Assembly: GCF_039905635.1 (NCBI RefSeq)
Contig: NZ_CP157000.1
Location: forward strand, 1,922,001-1,986,000
Length of the DNA: 64,000 nt
Direction: 5' to 3'
Source: Microbacterium sp. ProA8
GTDB lineage: Bacteria; Actinomycetota; Actinomycetes; Actinomycetales; Microbacteriaceae
The notes under the pieces are model-generated. The model saw only the letters and a list, made by a program, of their open reading frames with translations, was not told the DNA's origin and did not search any database. Every line of letters starts with the position of its first letter. The stretch's first letter is position 1. Positions 45,646 to 55,570 of this stretch are shown one piece after another. Made by a program: the position numbers and the translations under genes.

Positions 45646-46770
45646 ATGACGCACACCCTGACACCGACAGCGGATCTCGCCACCGACATCGACGATGTCG
45701 CGCGACTGCTGACGCCCGACGGCGAACGGATCGCCGACCCCGAGCTCGACCGCTGGATCGGCGACATCGATGCCGGGACGCTGCGCGGCCTGTACCGCGA
45801 CATGGTTCTCCTGCGACGCATCGACACCGAGGGCGTCGCGCTCCAGCGACAGGGTCAGCTGGCCTTGTGGCCGCCCTGCCAGGGCCAGGAGGCGACGCAG
45901 ATCGGCACCGCGCGAGCGCTGCGAGCCGACGACTTCGCATTCCCGAGCTACCGCGAGACGGGCGTGGTCTACGCCCGCGGCGGCAAGCCCGCCGACTTCG
46001 TGCTGGCGTGGCGCGGCGAGGAGCACTCGACCTACAACCCGTACGACATCAACACCGCGACGCAGCAGATCATCATCGGCGCGCAGGCGCTGCACGCGGT
46101 CGGCTACGCGATGGGCGTGCAGCGGGACGGCACCGACCAGGTCTCCGTGGCGTACTTCGGCGACGGTGCGTCCAGTCAGGGCGACGTGAACGAGGCGATG
46201 GTCTTCGCCGCCTCCTTCGGCGCCCCGGTCGTCTTCGTGTGCACCAACAACCAGTGGGCGATCTCCGAGCCCGTCAGCGTGCAGGCGAAGTTCCCCATTG
46301 CCGGGCGGGCGCCGGGCTTCGGCATCCCGAGCATGCGTGTGGACGGCAACGACGTGCTCGCATGCTTCGCCGCGATGCGCTGGGCGCTCGACAACGCCCG
46401 CCGGGGCAACGGGCCGGCCTTCATCGAGGCGGTCACGTATCGCATGGGCCCGCACACCACCTCGGACGACCCCACGCGCTACCGCGACAAGGACGAGGTC
46501 GAGAAGTGGCGCCGCCGTGACCCGATCACGCGCCTCGAGGCGCTGCTGCGCGCACGCGGCGAGTTCGACGAGGCGTTCGTCGCCGCCGTCGAGACGGATG
46601 CCGATGCCCTCGCCGTGGCCGTCCGCGAGGCGGCGATGACGGCGACGACCCGACCGCCGCTGACGGTCCTCGACAACGTCTACGCCGAGCCGCATTCCGG
46701 ACTCGAGGAGCAGCGCGCGTGGTTCGGCGCCTACCTCGACGGATTCGCTCCCGCGGCCGAGGGGGTGTGA
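45646..46770 (+). CDS. bkdA: Branched-chain 2-oxoacid (or pyruvate) dehydrogenase E1 alpha
   Basis: 374-residue ThDP-dependent E1 alpha subunit. The ThDP motif GDGASSQGD followed by CTNNQW is intact, and YRMGPHTTSDDPTRYR is the phosphorylation-loop region conserved in E1 alpha. ATG 45646 has GAGGAG at normal distance; GTG 45637 and ATG 45640 are too close. It forms a heterotetramer with the next gene's product and decarboxylates 2-oxoacids. Often annotated pdhA; the branched-chain role is inferred from the Lrp neighbour and the leucine operon at 51.8 kb. Confidence 0.9.
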   Translation: MTHTLTPTADLATDIDDVARLLTPDGERIADPELDRWIGDIDAGTLRGLYRDMVLLRRIDTEGVALQRQGQLALWPPCQGQEATQIGTARALRADDFAFPSYRETGVVYARGGKPADFVLAWRGEEHSTYNPYDINTATQQIIIGAQALHAVGYAMGVQRDGTDQVSVAYFGDGASSQGDVNEAMVFAASFGAPVVFVCTNNQWAISEPVSVQAKFPIAGRAPGFGIPSMRVDGNDVLACFAAMRWALDNARRGNGPAFIEAVTYRMGPHTTSDDPTRYRDKDEVEKWRRRDPITRLEALLRARGEFDEAFVAAVETDADALAVAVREAAMTATTRPPLTVLDNVYAEPHSGLEEQRAWFGAYLDGFAPAAEGV

Positions 46771-46772
46771 CG

Positions 46773-47783
46773 ATGGCGCAGCTCACGATGGCGAAGGCCA
46801 TCAACGAAGGACTCCGACGAGCCATGGCGGACGACCCCAAGGTGCTCGTGATGGGCGAGGACATCGGCAAGCTCGGCGGCGTGTTCCGCATCACCGACGG
46901 GCTCCTCGATGAGTTCGGGGCCCAGCGGGTCGTCGACACCCCGCTCGCCGAGGCGGGCATCATGGGCACCGCGGTCGGGCTCGCCTTCCGCGGGTATCGA
47001 CCCGTCGTCGAGATCCAGTTCGACGGCTTCGTGTACCCGGCGTTCGACCAGATCGTGTGCCAGGTGGCCAAGCTCCACTACCGCACGCGCGGCAACGTCA
47101 CGATGCCGATCACCATCCGCATCCCGTGGGCGGGCGGGGTCGGCGCGGCCGAACACCACTCGGAATCTCCGGAGGCGTACTTCGTCCACACCTCGGGACT
47201 TCGCGTGATCGCGGTCTCGAACCCTCAGGACGCGTACGTCATGCTGCGGCAGGCCATCGCCTCGAACGATCCCGTGGTCTACTTCGAGCCGAAGCGCCTG
47301 TATCACTCCAAGGGCGAGGTCGACCTCGACGTGCCGCTGGCCGACGCACCGCCGATGGGCCTGGCGCGCATCGCCCGCGAGGGCAGCGACGTGACGCTCC
47401 TGACCTACGGCTCGCAGGTCGCGACCGCCATGGATGCCGCCACCGCCGCCGAGGACGACGGCGTGTCGATCGAGGTCATCGACCTGCGATCGATCTCGCC
47501 GGTCGACTACCGCACGGTGACGGCATCCGTCCGCAAGACCGGCCGCGTCGTCGTCACCCACGAGGCGGCTCGCGAGGCGGGCGTCGGCGCCGAGCTCATC
47601 GCCAGCGTGACCGAGCGCTGCTTCAACTATCTGGAGGCGGCGCCGCAGCGCGTCACCGGGCACGACATCCCGTACCCGCCCGCGAAGCTCGAGAAGCACC
47701 ACCTCCCCGATCTCGACCGGATCCTCGACGCCGTCGATCGCGTCATGGACCGGCCGAACAGCCTGAGCGGGGTGCTCGACTGA
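46773..47783 (+). CDS. bkdB: 2-oxoacid dehydrogenase E1 beta
   Basis: 336-residue E1 beta subunit, partner of the E1 alpha gene two bases upstream. Typical segments: MGEDIGKLGGVFRIT, TPLAEAGIMGTAVGLA, EIQFDGFVYPAFDQI and a C-terminal transketolase-like domain (VVVTHEAAREAGVGAEL). The stop overlaps the E2 start by one base (TGATG), so the three subunits are coupled. Confidence 0.93.
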   Translation: MAQLTMAKAINEGLRRAMADDPKVLVMGEDIGKLGGVFRITDGLLDEFGAQRVVDTPLAEAGIMGTAVGLAFRGYRPVVEIQFDGFVYPAFDQIVCQVAKLHYRTRGNVTMPITIRIPWAGGVGAAEHHSESPEAYFVHTSGLRVIAVSNPQDAYVMLRQAIASNDPVVYFEPKRLYHSKGEVDLDVPLADAPPMGLARIAREGSDVTLLTYGSQVATAMDAATAAEDDGVSIEVIDLRSISPVDYRTVTASVRKTGRVVVTHEAAREAGVGAELIASVTERCFNYLEAAPQRVTGHDIPYPPAKLEKHHLPDLDRILDAVDRVMDRPNSLSGVLD

Positions 47784-49201
47784 TGGCGCAGGACTTCCGT
47801 CTTCCCGACCTCGGCGAGGGTCTTCCCGAGGCCGAGCTCGTGCAGTGGCTCGTCGCCGTCGGCGACACCGTCGCCCTCAATCAGACCATCGCCGAGGTCG
47901 AGACGGCCAAGGCGGTCGTCGAGCTGCCGTCGCCGTATGCGGGCACCGTCACGGCGCTCCACGCCGAGGCGGGCGACGTCATCGCCGTCGGCTCGGTGCT
48001 GATCTCGTTCGACACCGGTGCGACTGCACCGACGCCGCCGGCACCTGCCGCGCAGGCCGAGGCATCCGCTGCCGACGCCGCTGCGAACGGCACGGCGGCC
48101 GCGCCTGCCGCCCCGGCCGCCGAGCCGAACCTCGTCGGCTACGGCGCGGCGCCCCGCGGAACCGCGCGGCCGCAGCGTCGCGCCCGCGTCGCGGCGTCGC
48201 GGGCGGCAGCATCCGACACCGCCGTGCTGGAGGCCGCGCCGCACGACGCGATTCAGTTCGCCGATGTCGTCGAGCGACCGCTCGAGCGTCCGCGTTCGAC
48301 CCCGCCCGTGCGCAAGTTCGCGAAGCAGCTGGGCGTGGACCTCGCCCTCGTCGAGGCGACCGGTGCGTCCGGCGTGATCACCCGCGCCGACGTCGAGGCG
48401 TACGCCGAACGGGTGGGAGCGGTCGCCGCCCCGGGAGTCGCCTCCGAATCGGGCGAGCCGGCCGAGCGGTTCGATCTGCCCGCACCGGACAGCGGGGGAG
48501 AGCGCACGACCCGCACGGCGATCCGCGGCGTCCGGCGCATGACCGCGGAGGCGATGGTGCGCAGCGCCTTCACGGCGCCGCACGTCACCACCTTCCTGAC
48601 GGTCGACGTCACGGCGACGAGCGAGCTCATCGCCTCGCTGCGCGCCGACCGCCAGCTGCAGGATCACCGGATCGGCGTCATGGCGGTCGCCGCGAAGGCC
48701 GTGTGCCTCGCGCTGGCGCGCCACCCCGGCCTCAACTCGAAGTGGGACGAAGAGGCCGGCGAGATCGTCGAGCACCACTACGTGAACCTCGGGATCGCGG
48801 CGGCCACGGGGCGGGGACTGGTCGTGCCCAACATCCGCGACGCCCAGGAGCTGAACCTGGTGGAGCTGGCCGACGCCATCCGCGGCCTCGCCGAGACGGC
48901 ACGCGCGGGCAGGACGGCGCCGGCCGACATGATGGGCGGGACGTTCTCGATCACCAACGTCGGCGTGTTCGGCGTCGATGCCGGCACGCCGATCATCAAC
49001 CCCGGGGAGGCCGGCATCCTCGCGATCGGCGCGGTGCGGCGTCAGCCCTGGGAGCACCGCGGTGAGATCGCCCTGCGCGACGTGATGACGCTCGCACTGT
49101 CGTTCGACCATCGCCTGGTCGACGGCGAGCAGGGCTCGCGCTTCCTCGTCGACGTGGCCGACATCCTCCGCGAGCCCGGGCGGGCGATGCTGCTGCGCTA
49201 G
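47783..49201 (+). CDS. bkdC: Dihydrolipoamide acyltransferase E2
   Basis: 472 residues: one lipoyl domain (1-76) with lipoyl-lysine K43 in EVETAKAVV, an Ala/Pro-rich linker (78-160), a peripheral-subunit-binding domain (about 165-205) and a catalytic CoA-acyltransferase domain ending SFDHRLVDGEQGSRF with H443 and D447. It passes the acyl group to CoA. No E3 (lpd) gene is in the cluster; a general E3 must serve. A 14-bp hairpin ends the operon. Confidence 0.93.
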   Translation: MAQDFRLPDLGEGLPEAELVQWLVAVGDTVALNQTIAEVETAKAVVELPSPYAGTVTALHAEAGDVIAVGSVLISFDTGATAPTPPAPAAQAEASAADAAANGTAAAPAAPAAEPNLVGYGAAPRGTARPQRRARVAASRAAASDTAVLEAAPHDAIQFADVVERPLERPRSTPPVRKFAKQLGVDLALVEATGASGVITRADVEAYAERVGAVAAPGVASESGEPAERFDLPAPDSGGERTTRTAIRGVRRMTAEAMVRSAFTAPHVTTFLTVDVTATSELIASLRADRQLQDHRIGVMAVAAKAVCLALARHPGLNSKWDEEAGEIVEHHYVNLGIAAATGRGLVVPNIRDAQELNLVELADAIRGLAETARAGRTAPADMMGGTFSITNVGVFGVDAGTPIINPGEAGILAIGAVRRQPWEHRGEIALRDVMTLALSFDHRLVDGEQGSRFLVDVADILREPGRAMLLR

Positions 49202-49207
49202 CAGGCC

Positions 49208-49243
49208 GCTGACCGGCCGGCACCATTGGGCCGGCCGGTCAGC
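49208..49243. terminator. Bidirectional terminator after bkdC
   Basis: Perfect 14-bp stem (49208-49221 with 49230-49243), 8-nt loop, followed by TCTTCTT. The right arm includes the stop codon of the convergent phosphoesterase gene. Confidence 0.92.
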
Positions 49244-51050
49244 TCTTCTTCGGGTAGAAGAGACCGAGGCCGTGCTGCTGGAGCACGTCGTACGCCTCGG
49301 CGTACGTCTCGGGCTCGGCTGCGTCCGGCGGTCCGTACCGCGCGAGCAGGAGCCCCAGCAGCCCGCGCCCGGGAGGGCTGAGCGGCTTGGCCTTGTGCGC
49401 GCCGTCACGAAGGTCGATGTGCTCTTCCTCGTGCGGATTGGGCGGCACGTACATCGGGTGCACGACGGGCCACGTGGACGGGTCTCGCGGGGTCTCGAGG
49501 TTGACCACAGAGAACAGGTCGCCCGCCGTCGCGTCGCGACGGGTGAGCGGGCGCAGGCCGTGCAGTCGGGCGAGGGTCGCGATGACGGCGCCGTGATGCA
49601 TCTCGTCGTGCACGATGGTGCCGCTGCGCGTGTACGCCGAGACGGCGATCGCCGGAACGCGGACTCCCAGGCGGTCGAACATGAAGCCCATCTCACCGGG
49701 TGCGTCCTCGGCGACGGGTGGCACGGCGGACGGAGGCGGGACATGGTCGTACGTGCCCCCGTGCTCGTCGAACGTGATCAGCAGGAGCGTGTTCAGCGCG
49801 TTCGAGCCGTCCGGCGTGGTGCCGGCCTTGACGGCGTTGTAGACGTCGGCGATGAGCTTCTCGCCGGCGCGCACATCCGAGACGGCGGAATCGAGCACCG
49901 GCGTGCCGTCGACCTCGCTCTCGCGGTACACGCCGAAGGGCGGGTGGAAGTCGTTGTGGTTGTAGACCATCCGCGGCTCGATGAACGCGTACGCGGGCAG
50001 CCGACCGGCGGCGGCGTCGTCGAAGAACTCCGACATGTGGCCGAAGCGGCCGGTGCGCCAGTACTGCTCGACAGCCGGCGCGTGCATCATGCCGGTGAGT
50101 GAGACGAGCTGCATCTCGTCGAAGTACACCTTCCACGGGATCCCGGCCTCTTCGAGGCGGTTGAAGATCGTGGGCGCGGCGGGTGCGTCCAGCCATTTGT
50201 CATAGCCGCCGCCATGCTTGTTCGTGACGAAGCCGTGCGACGTGGACGCGTGGAAGAAGGACCGGTTGCAGTAGGTCTGCGAGGGGACCGCGGCGAACCA
50301 GGCGTCGAAGACCGCGAAGCCCTTCGCGAGAGTGGAGAGCACCGGCAGCTGCTCGGGTGAGAAGCCGCCCATGATGTGGGAGGCCTCCTCCACCGTCGGC
50401 GCCTTCCCGTGACGCAGCCGCTCGACGTTGTTCCAGTAGTCGCGGACGAAGCCGTCCATCGTCGGCACGGTGCCGCCGGGCGGTGCATTGAAGGGCGCCG
50501 CCATGTCGCCGACCTGGCTGGTCGCATTGGTGGCGGGCGTCACGGTGTCGAACAGCTGCGTGTTGACGTGCGGGAACTCTTCGCCGGGATCGGGGTTCGG
50601 GCGGCCCATCACCTCGTCGGTGGGGCCGCTGTAGGTGTGTGCGGCGATGCGCTCGCCGCCGGGCGCCGAGTTGGCGTAGTCCCCGAACGCGAGCCCATCG
50701 AACGTCTCGCCGTCCGGGAGGGTGTCGGGCGTGTAGAGCCACCCGAGCAGGTTGTCGAACGAGCGATTCTCGCCCATCACGACGACCACGTGATCGAAGC
50801 CGGGTTCGGAGCGCGCGGGCATGGCGGCCAGATCGAGCGAACCCTCGCGCACACCGAGCTCGTGCCCGATGGCGGCGCCCGCCGCCGCTCCGACCGCTCC
50901 ACCGACCACGAGCCCTGCGGTCGCGATGCCGCCGAGCTTCAGGAAGTCGCGCCGCGAGCTGTCCAGGCCGTCGGGGTGCCGGCGCGCGACGTCGCTCGCT
51001 TCGCCGTTCGTCGCCGGCTGCGCGTCGTCCGTCTGGCCGTCCCCCGCCAT
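49239..51050 (-). CDS. Tat-exported phosphoesterase (phospholipase C / AcpA family)
   Basis: 603 residues. A twin-arginine signal (SRRDFLKLGGIATAG, about residues 31-45) follows a long acidic N-region, so the folded enzyme is exported by Tat. The phosphoesterase domain has MGENRSFDNLLG near its start, PSQTYCNRSF and ITFDEHGGTYDHV with metal-binding Asp, Glu and His. Such enzymes hydrolyse phospholipids or phosphate esters outside the cell. It separates the bkd operon from the rest of the leucine genes on the opposite strand and has no evident link to the pathway. Confidence 0.92.
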   Translation of the reverse strand: MAGDGQTDDAQPATNGEASDVARRHPDGLDSSRRDFLKLGGIATAGLVVGGAVGAAAGAAIGHELGVREGSLDLAAMPARSEPGFDHVVVVMGENRSFDNLLGWLYTPDTLPDGETFDGLAFGDYANSAPGGERIAAHTYSGPTDEVMGRPNPDPGEEFPHVNTQLFDTVTPATNATSQVGDMAAPFNAPPGGTVPTMDGFVRDYWNNVERLRHGKAPTVEEASHIMGGFSPEQLPVLSTLAKGFAVFDAWFAAVPSQTYCNRSFFHASTSHGFVTNKHGGGYDKWLDAPAAPTIFNRLEEAGIPWKVYFDEMQLVSLTGMMHAPAVEQYWRTGRFGHMSEFFDDAAAGRLPAYAFIEPRMVYNHNDFHPPFGVYRESEVDGTPVLDSAVSDVRAGEKLIADVYNAVKAGTTPDGSNALNTLLLITFDEHGGTYDHVPPPSAVPPVAEDAPGEMGFMFDRLGVRVPAIAVSAYTRSGTIVHDEMHHGAVIATLARLHGLRPLTRRDATAGDLFSVVNLETPRDPSTWPVVHPMYVPPNPHEEEHIDLRDGAHKAKPLSPPGRGLLGLLLARYGPPDAAEPETYAEAYDVLQQHGLGLFYPKKS

Positions 51051-51078
51051 GGTGGATCCAGATTAGGGCACGTGGGGA

Positions 51079-51675
51079 TCAGGCGGTCAGCGAGGCGTGG
51101 GCCATCGAGTGGAGGATGCCGCGGAGGTCGCGTTCGCCGGGGCGAGAGCGCGACGCGTGCACGGTGTGGGGCGTCGAGTTGATGAGCCCGAAGCACGCGT
51201 GCGCGCGCACGCGCAGATCGTCCTCGTCGCGGTCCGGATGGATGGTGGAGAGGATGCCGATCCACACCTCGACGTATTCGCGCTGGAGGCGGCGCACGGT
51301 GTGCCGGTCGTCGTCGCTGAGGCTGGCGAGATCGCGATCCTGGACGCGGATGACGTCGGCGTCGCGGAGGGCGAACTCGACGTGGAACGCGATGATGGCG
51401 TCCAGCTGGTCGGCCGGCTGCTCGTGCGCGGACAGCACGGCTCGCCCTCCCGCCAGCAGCCGTTGGCTCACCTCGACGAGGATGGCACCGAGGAGCGCCT
51501 GCTTGTTGGCGAAGTGCCGGTACAGGGCGGGCCCGCTCACGCCGACAGCGCCGCCGATGTCTTCCAGGCTGACGCCGCTGAAGCCGCGCTCGGCGAACAG
51601 GGTGGCCGCCTCGCGGAGGATGGCCGCGTGGCGGTCCGCCTTCGCGCGGTCGCGGTCGGTGCCGGCGCTCGTCAT
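51079..51675 (-). CDS. TetR-family repressor of the leucine operon (BkaR-like)
   Basis: 198 residues from ATG 51675, which has GGAGT upstream; a second in-frame ATG at 51714 has none. N-terminal HTH (AAILREAATLFAERGFSGVS, GGAVGVSGPALYRHFANKQAL) and a C-terminal ligand pocket. Divergent from the acyl-CoA carboxylase gene, in the same place as Rv2506/BkaR next to the branched-chain catabolic operon of mycobacteria. Two dyads lie in the gap. The ligand is probably an acyl-CoA of the pathway (inference). Confidence 0.92.
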   Translation of the reverse strand: MTSAGTDRDRAKADRHAAILREAATLFAERGFSGVSLEDIGGAVGVSGPALYRHFANKQALLGAILVEVSQRLLAGGRAVLSAHEQPADQLDAIIAFHVEFALRDADVIRVQDRDLASLSDDDRHTVRRLQREYVEVWIGILSTIHPDRDEDDLRVRAHACFGLINSTPHTVHASRSRPGERDLRGILHSMAHASLTA

Positions 51676-51718
51676 TTCCGTACTCCGCTGGTCGTTCCCG
51701 TGAGGGCTTGTCATTTCA

Positions 51719-51734
51719 GTTAAGGATCGCTAAC
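51719..51734. promoter_or_regulatory. TetR operator candidate 1 (imperfect)
   Basis: GTTA-AG-GATC-GC-TAAC: arms GTTA/TAAC with a central GATC, same outer bases as candidate 2 and 26 bp from it. Confidence 0.5.
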
Positions 51735-51744
51735 CTGAACCTCA

Positions 51745-51760
51745 GTTAGTGAACACTAAC
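51745..51760. promoter_or_regulatory. TetR operator candidate 2 (perfect)
   Basis: Perfect 7-bp inverted repeat GTTAGTG-AA-CACTAAC in the divergent promoter region of the TetR and carboxylase genes, 72 bases before the carboxylase ATG. Confidence 0.75.
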
Positions 51761-51831
51761 CAATCCGATCGCGTCCGACAACGGGCGTGATCCGATCGTG
51801 ACGTCGACGCAGACGACACGGGAGGGCGCAG

Positions 51832-53436
51832 ATGACCGTGCTGAGCACCGCGGCGGTGCGTGATGACGCCTTCGCACGCGCCCATGCCGCCCAGCAGGAG
51901 CTGGCCGACGGACTGCGCGCGAGACTGGCCGCGGCCTCCCTCGGCGGCCCGGCCGCCTCACGGGAGCGCCACGTCGCCCGCGGCAAGCTGCTCCCGCGTG
52001 ACCGTGTCGCGCGGCTGCTCGACGAGGGGAGCCCGTTCCTCGAGGTCGCGCCCCTCGCCGCGGAGGGTCTGTACGGCGGGGACGCCCCGGCGGCCGGCGT
52101 CATCGCGGGCATCGGGCTGGTCCACGGACGCCAGGTGATGGTGGTGTGCAACGACGCCACGGTCAAGGGCGGCACGTACTATCCGCTCACCGTGAAGAAG
52201 CACCTGCGCGCGCAGGAGATCGCGTTCGAGAACCGCCTGCCGTGCGTGTACCTGGTCGACTCGGGGGGCGCGTTCCTGCCGATGCAGGACGAGGTCTTCC
52301 CCGACCGCGACCACTTCGGGCGCATCTTCTTCAACCAGGCGCGTCTCTCGGCCGCCGGCATCCCGCAGCTCGCCGCGGTCCTCGGCTCGTGCACCGCCGG
52401 CGGCGCGTATGTCCCTGCGATGAGCGACGAGACGATCATCGTCCGGGGCCAAGGCACCATCTTCCTGGGCGGTCCGCCGCTCGTCAAAGCAGCGATCGGC
52501 GAGGTCGTCACCGCCGAGGAGCTCGGCGGGGGAGAGCTGCACGCCCGCCGCTCGGGCGTCGTGGACCACCTCGCGGAAGACGACGAGCACGCCCTCGAGA
52601 TCGTCCGCGACATCGTCGCCACCCTGCCGCTGCCGGTTGCGCCCGCGTGGGACGTCGTGCCGAGCGTGCCGCCGGCGGTCGACCCGTCCGACCTGTACGG
52701 GGTCGTCCCCGTCGACGTCAACCAGCCGTACGACGTGCGCGAGGTCATCGCGCGCCTCGTCGACGGCAGCGAGTTCCACGAGTTCAAGCGGGAGTACGGC
52801 GACACGCTGGTCACCGGCTTCGCCCGCCTCCACGGGCACCCTGTCGGCATCGTCGCAAACAACGGCGTGCTGTTCAGCGAGTCGGCGCAGAAGGGCGCGC
52901 ACTTCATCGAGCTGTGCGACCAGCGCGGCACGCCGCTGCTGTTCCTGCAGAACATCTCCGGATTCATGGTGGGTCGGGATGCCGAGGCCGGCGGCATCGC
53001 GAAGGACGGCGCCAAGATGGTCACCGCCGTCGCCACCACGCGCGTCCCCAAGCTCACCGTCGTGATCGGCGGCTCGTTCGGCGCCGGCAACTATTCGATG
53101 TGCGGCCGGGCGTACTCGCCGCGATTCCTGTGGACCTGGCCCGCGAGCCGCATCTCGGTGATGGGCGGGAACCAGGCCGCCTCGGTGCTCTCGACCGTCA
53201 AGCGCGACCAGCTGGAGGCCCGCGGCGAGGACTGGTCGCAAGCGGACCAGGCGGCGTTCGAAGCGCCGATCCGTGCCAAGTACGAGGAGCAGGGGAGCCC
53301 CTACTACGCCACCGCCCGGCTCTGGGACGACGGCGTCGTCGACCCGCTCGACACCCGCGACCTGCTCGGACTCGCGCTGGACGTCGTCTCGCGCACACCG
53401 CTGCCCGAACCGCGCTTCGGCGTCTTCCGGATGTGA
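51832..53436 (+). CDS. accD1: Methylcrotonyl-CoA carboxylase beta (carboxyltransferase) subunit
   Basis: 534-residue carboxyltransferase with two crotonase-fold halves: [35 protein letters not shown] in the N-half and [31 protein letters not shown] in the C-half. Length and these motifs match 3-methylcrotonyl-CoA carboxylase beta (AccD1 of mycobacteria) better than propionyl-CoA carboxylase. It transfers CO2 from biotin to 3-methylcrotonyl-CoA in leucine breakdown. First gene of the TetR-controlled operon; GGGAGG ribosome site. Confidence 0.93.
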   Translation: MTVLSTAAVRDDAFARAHAAQQELADGLRARLAAASLGGPAASRERHVARGKLLPRDRVARLLDEGSPFLEVAPLAAEGLYGGDAPAAGVIAGIGLVHGRQVMVVCNDATVKGGTYYPLTVKKHLRAQEIAFENRLPCVYLVDSGGAFLPMQDEVFPDRDHFGRIFFNQARLSAAGIPQLAAVLGSCTAGGAYVPAMSDETIIVRGQGTIFLGGPPLVKAAIGEVVTAEELGGGELHARRSGVVDHLAEDDEHALEIVRDIVATLPLPVAPAWDVVPSVPPAVDPSDLYGVVPVDVNQPYDVREVIARLVDGSEFHEFKREYGDTLVTGFARLHGHPVGIVANNGVLFSESAQKGAHFIELCDQRGTPLLFLQNISGFMVGRDAEAGGIAKDGAKMVTAVATTRVPKLTVVIGGSFGAGNYSMCGRAYSPRFLWTWPASRISVMGGNQAASVLSTVKRDQLEARGEDWSQADQAAFEAPIRAKYEEQGSPYYATARLWDDGVVDPLDTRDLLGLALDVVSRTPLPEPRFGVFRM

Positions 53437-55556
53437 TCCCCGTGACTCCTGCTCCGACCATCGAGCCCGCCGGCGGCCCGCCCTTCGAGACGGTGCTGGT
53501 CGCGAATCGCGGCGAGATCGCACGCCGGGTGATCCGCACGCTGCAGCGGCTCGGCATCCGCTCGGTCGCCGTCTACAGCGATGCCGACGTCGCTGCGCCC
53601 CACGTGCGCGAAGCCGACGTCGCGGTGCGGATCGGGCCGGCGGCGGCATCAGCGTCGTATCTCGACATCGCCGCGGTGATCGCCGCCGCCCGCGAGACCG
53701 GCGCCGAGGCCATCCATCCCGGCTACGGGTTCCTCTCCGAGAACGCCGGCTTCGCGCGCGCCTGCGCCGACGCCGGGATCGTGTTCATCGGTCCGGGGGA
53801 GCGCGCGCTCGACGTGATGGGCGACAAGATCCGCGCCAAAGAGCACGTGAGCGCGCACGACGTGCCGACCGTGCCCGGCTTCAGCGCCGTGAGAGACGAC
53901 GGCACTGCGATGACGGATGCCGACATCGCCGCGGCTGCGGACGACACGGGCTACCCGCTCCTGGTCAAGCCCTCCGCGGGCGGGGGCGGCAAGGGCATGC
54001 AGGTGGTGCGCGCGGCGACCGAGCTGCCGGAGGCGCTGGCCACGGCCCGGCGGGTCGCCGCCGCGGCGTTCGGCGACGACACGCTGCTGCTGGAGCGTCT
54101 CATCGAGCGCCCGCGTCACATCGAGGTGCAGGTGCTCGCGGACGCGCAGGGCACCGTCATCCATCTCGGCGAGCGCGAGTGCACGCTGCAGCGCCGGCAT
54201 CAGAAGGTCATCGAGGAAGCACCTTCGCCAGTGGTGGATGCCGCCACCCGCGAGCGCCTCGGAGCGGCCGCGTGCGCGGCCGCCGCGAGCGTCGACTACC
54301 GCGGCGCCGGCACCGTCGAGTTCCTCGTGGCGGGCGACCGGCCCGACGAGTTCTTCTTCATCGAGATGAACACGCGACTGCAGGTCGAGCATCCGGTGAC
54401 CGAGCTCGTGACCGGCGTCGACCTCGTCGAGCAGCAGCTCCTGGTCGCCGCCGGCCGTCCGCTCGCTCTCGCGCAGGAGGACATCCGCCTCGACGGGCAT
54501 GCGATCGAGGCCCGTGTGTACGCCGAGAGCCCCGCGCGCGGCTTCCTGCCCGCCTCAGGTGACGTGCTCGTGTGGCGTGAGCCCCGCGGGGTGCGGACGG
54601 ACGCCGCTGTCCAGTCGGGCAGCGTGGTGTCATCCGACTACGACCCGATGATCGCCAAGGTCATCGCCCACGCCGGCGACCGCGCCGAGGCGATCGCGCG
54701 GCTCGACGCCGCCCTCGCCGAGACGGTGCTGCTCGGCGTCGACAGCAACCTCGGATTCCTGCGCGCGCTGCTGGCCGATCCCGGCGTCCGCGCCGGCGAC
54801 ATGGACACCGGACTCATCGACCGGATGCCCCCCTACACGGCTCCGAAGCCGGGGGAGGCGGCGCTCGCCGCGGCAGCCGTGGCGGGCGAGCTCACTCGCG
54901 TGCGGGGCGGGGAGCCGGTGCGATCGGCGGCCGGCCCGCTGTGGCTCGCCGGCACCGGCTGGCGCGCGGGAAGCGCACCGGTCGGCCGAACGGTCGCGAT
55001 CGAGGAGGAGGGTGGTGCCGTGGTCGCCGTCGCCGCTCCCGACCTCGCCCCGGCGTCGTTCTCCGCCATGGATCCGCGGCGAGTGAGCGGGTCGCCGGAG
55101 GGTGACGGCGCCGAGGCCGCCCACCGCGTGCCGTCGAACGCCGCCTCCACGGGGCACCACACCCTCCCCGGCGTGACGGTGGCGACAGATCCCACAGGAT
55201 GGATCTGGGTGCACGCGGACGCCGCGACACATCGGCTTCGCCCCCTCACCCGTCGCCAGGCGATGGAGAAGCGCCTCGCCGCGCGTCAGCGCGATGCCGC
55301 CGCCACGGATCCCGAGCTGCGCGCCCCGATGCCGGGCGCGGTCGTCGCGCTCCACGTCGCCGACGGCGCGACCGTCGCTTCCGGCGACCGCATCGTGACC
55401 ATCGAGGCCATGAAGATGGAGCACCCCGTCGTCGCCCCCCACCCGGGCGTCGTGCGCCTCGACGTCTCCACCGGTGACCAGGTGCGCCGCGACCAGGTGC
55501 TGGCGCACGTCACCGCCGCAGAACCCGCCCACGAGGCATCCGACACCCCCTCCTGA
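53433..55556 (+). CDS. accA1: Methylcrotonyl-CoA carboxylase alpha (biotin carboxylase + biotin carrier)
   Basis: 707 residues. Biotin carboxylase/ATP-grasp domain (about 15-465; [39 protein letters not shown]), a linker/BT domain, and a C-terminal biotinyl domain with EAMKMEHP, biotin on K661. The GTG start overlaps the accD1 stop (GTGA); GTG 53442 is an alternative. It carboxylates biotin with bicarbonate and ATP for AccD1. The linker at about residues 500-590 is longer and more Ala/Gly-rich than in mycobacterial AccA1. Confidence 0.93.
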   Translation: MIPVTPAPTIEPAGGPPFETVLVANRGEIARRVIRTLQRLGIRSVAVYSDADVAAPHVREADVAVRIGPAAASASYLDIAAVIAAARETGAEAIHPGYGFLSENAGFARACADAGIVFIGPGERALDVMGDKIRAKEHVSAHDVPTVPGFSAVRDDGTAMTDADIAAAADDTGYPLLVKPSAGGGGKGMQVVRAATELPEALATARRVAAAAFGDDTLLLERLIERPRHIEVQVLADAQGTVIHLGERECTLQRRHQKVIEEAPSPVVDAATRERLGAAACAAAASVDYRGAGTVEFLVAGDRPDEFFFIEMNTRLQVEHPVTELVTGVDLVEQQLLVAAGRPLALAQEDIRLDGHAIEARVYAESPARGFLPASGDVLVWREPRGVRTDAAVQSGSVVSSDYDPMIAKVIAHAGDRAEAIARLDAALAETVLLGVDSNLGFLRALLADPGVRAGDMDTGLIDRMPPYTAPKPGEAALAAAAVAGELTRVRGGEPVRSAAGPLWLAGTGWRAGSAPVGRTVAIEEEGGAVVAVAAPDLAPASFSAMDPRRVSGSPEGDGAEAAHRVPSNAASTGHHTLPGVTVATDPTGWIWVHADAATHRLRPLTRRQAMEKRLAARQRDAAATDPELRAPMPGAVVALHVADGATVASGDRIVTIEAMKMEHPVVAPHPGVVRLDVSTGDQVRRDQVLAHVTAAEPAHEASDTPS

Positions 55557-55570
55557 AACCCGAGGAAGCC

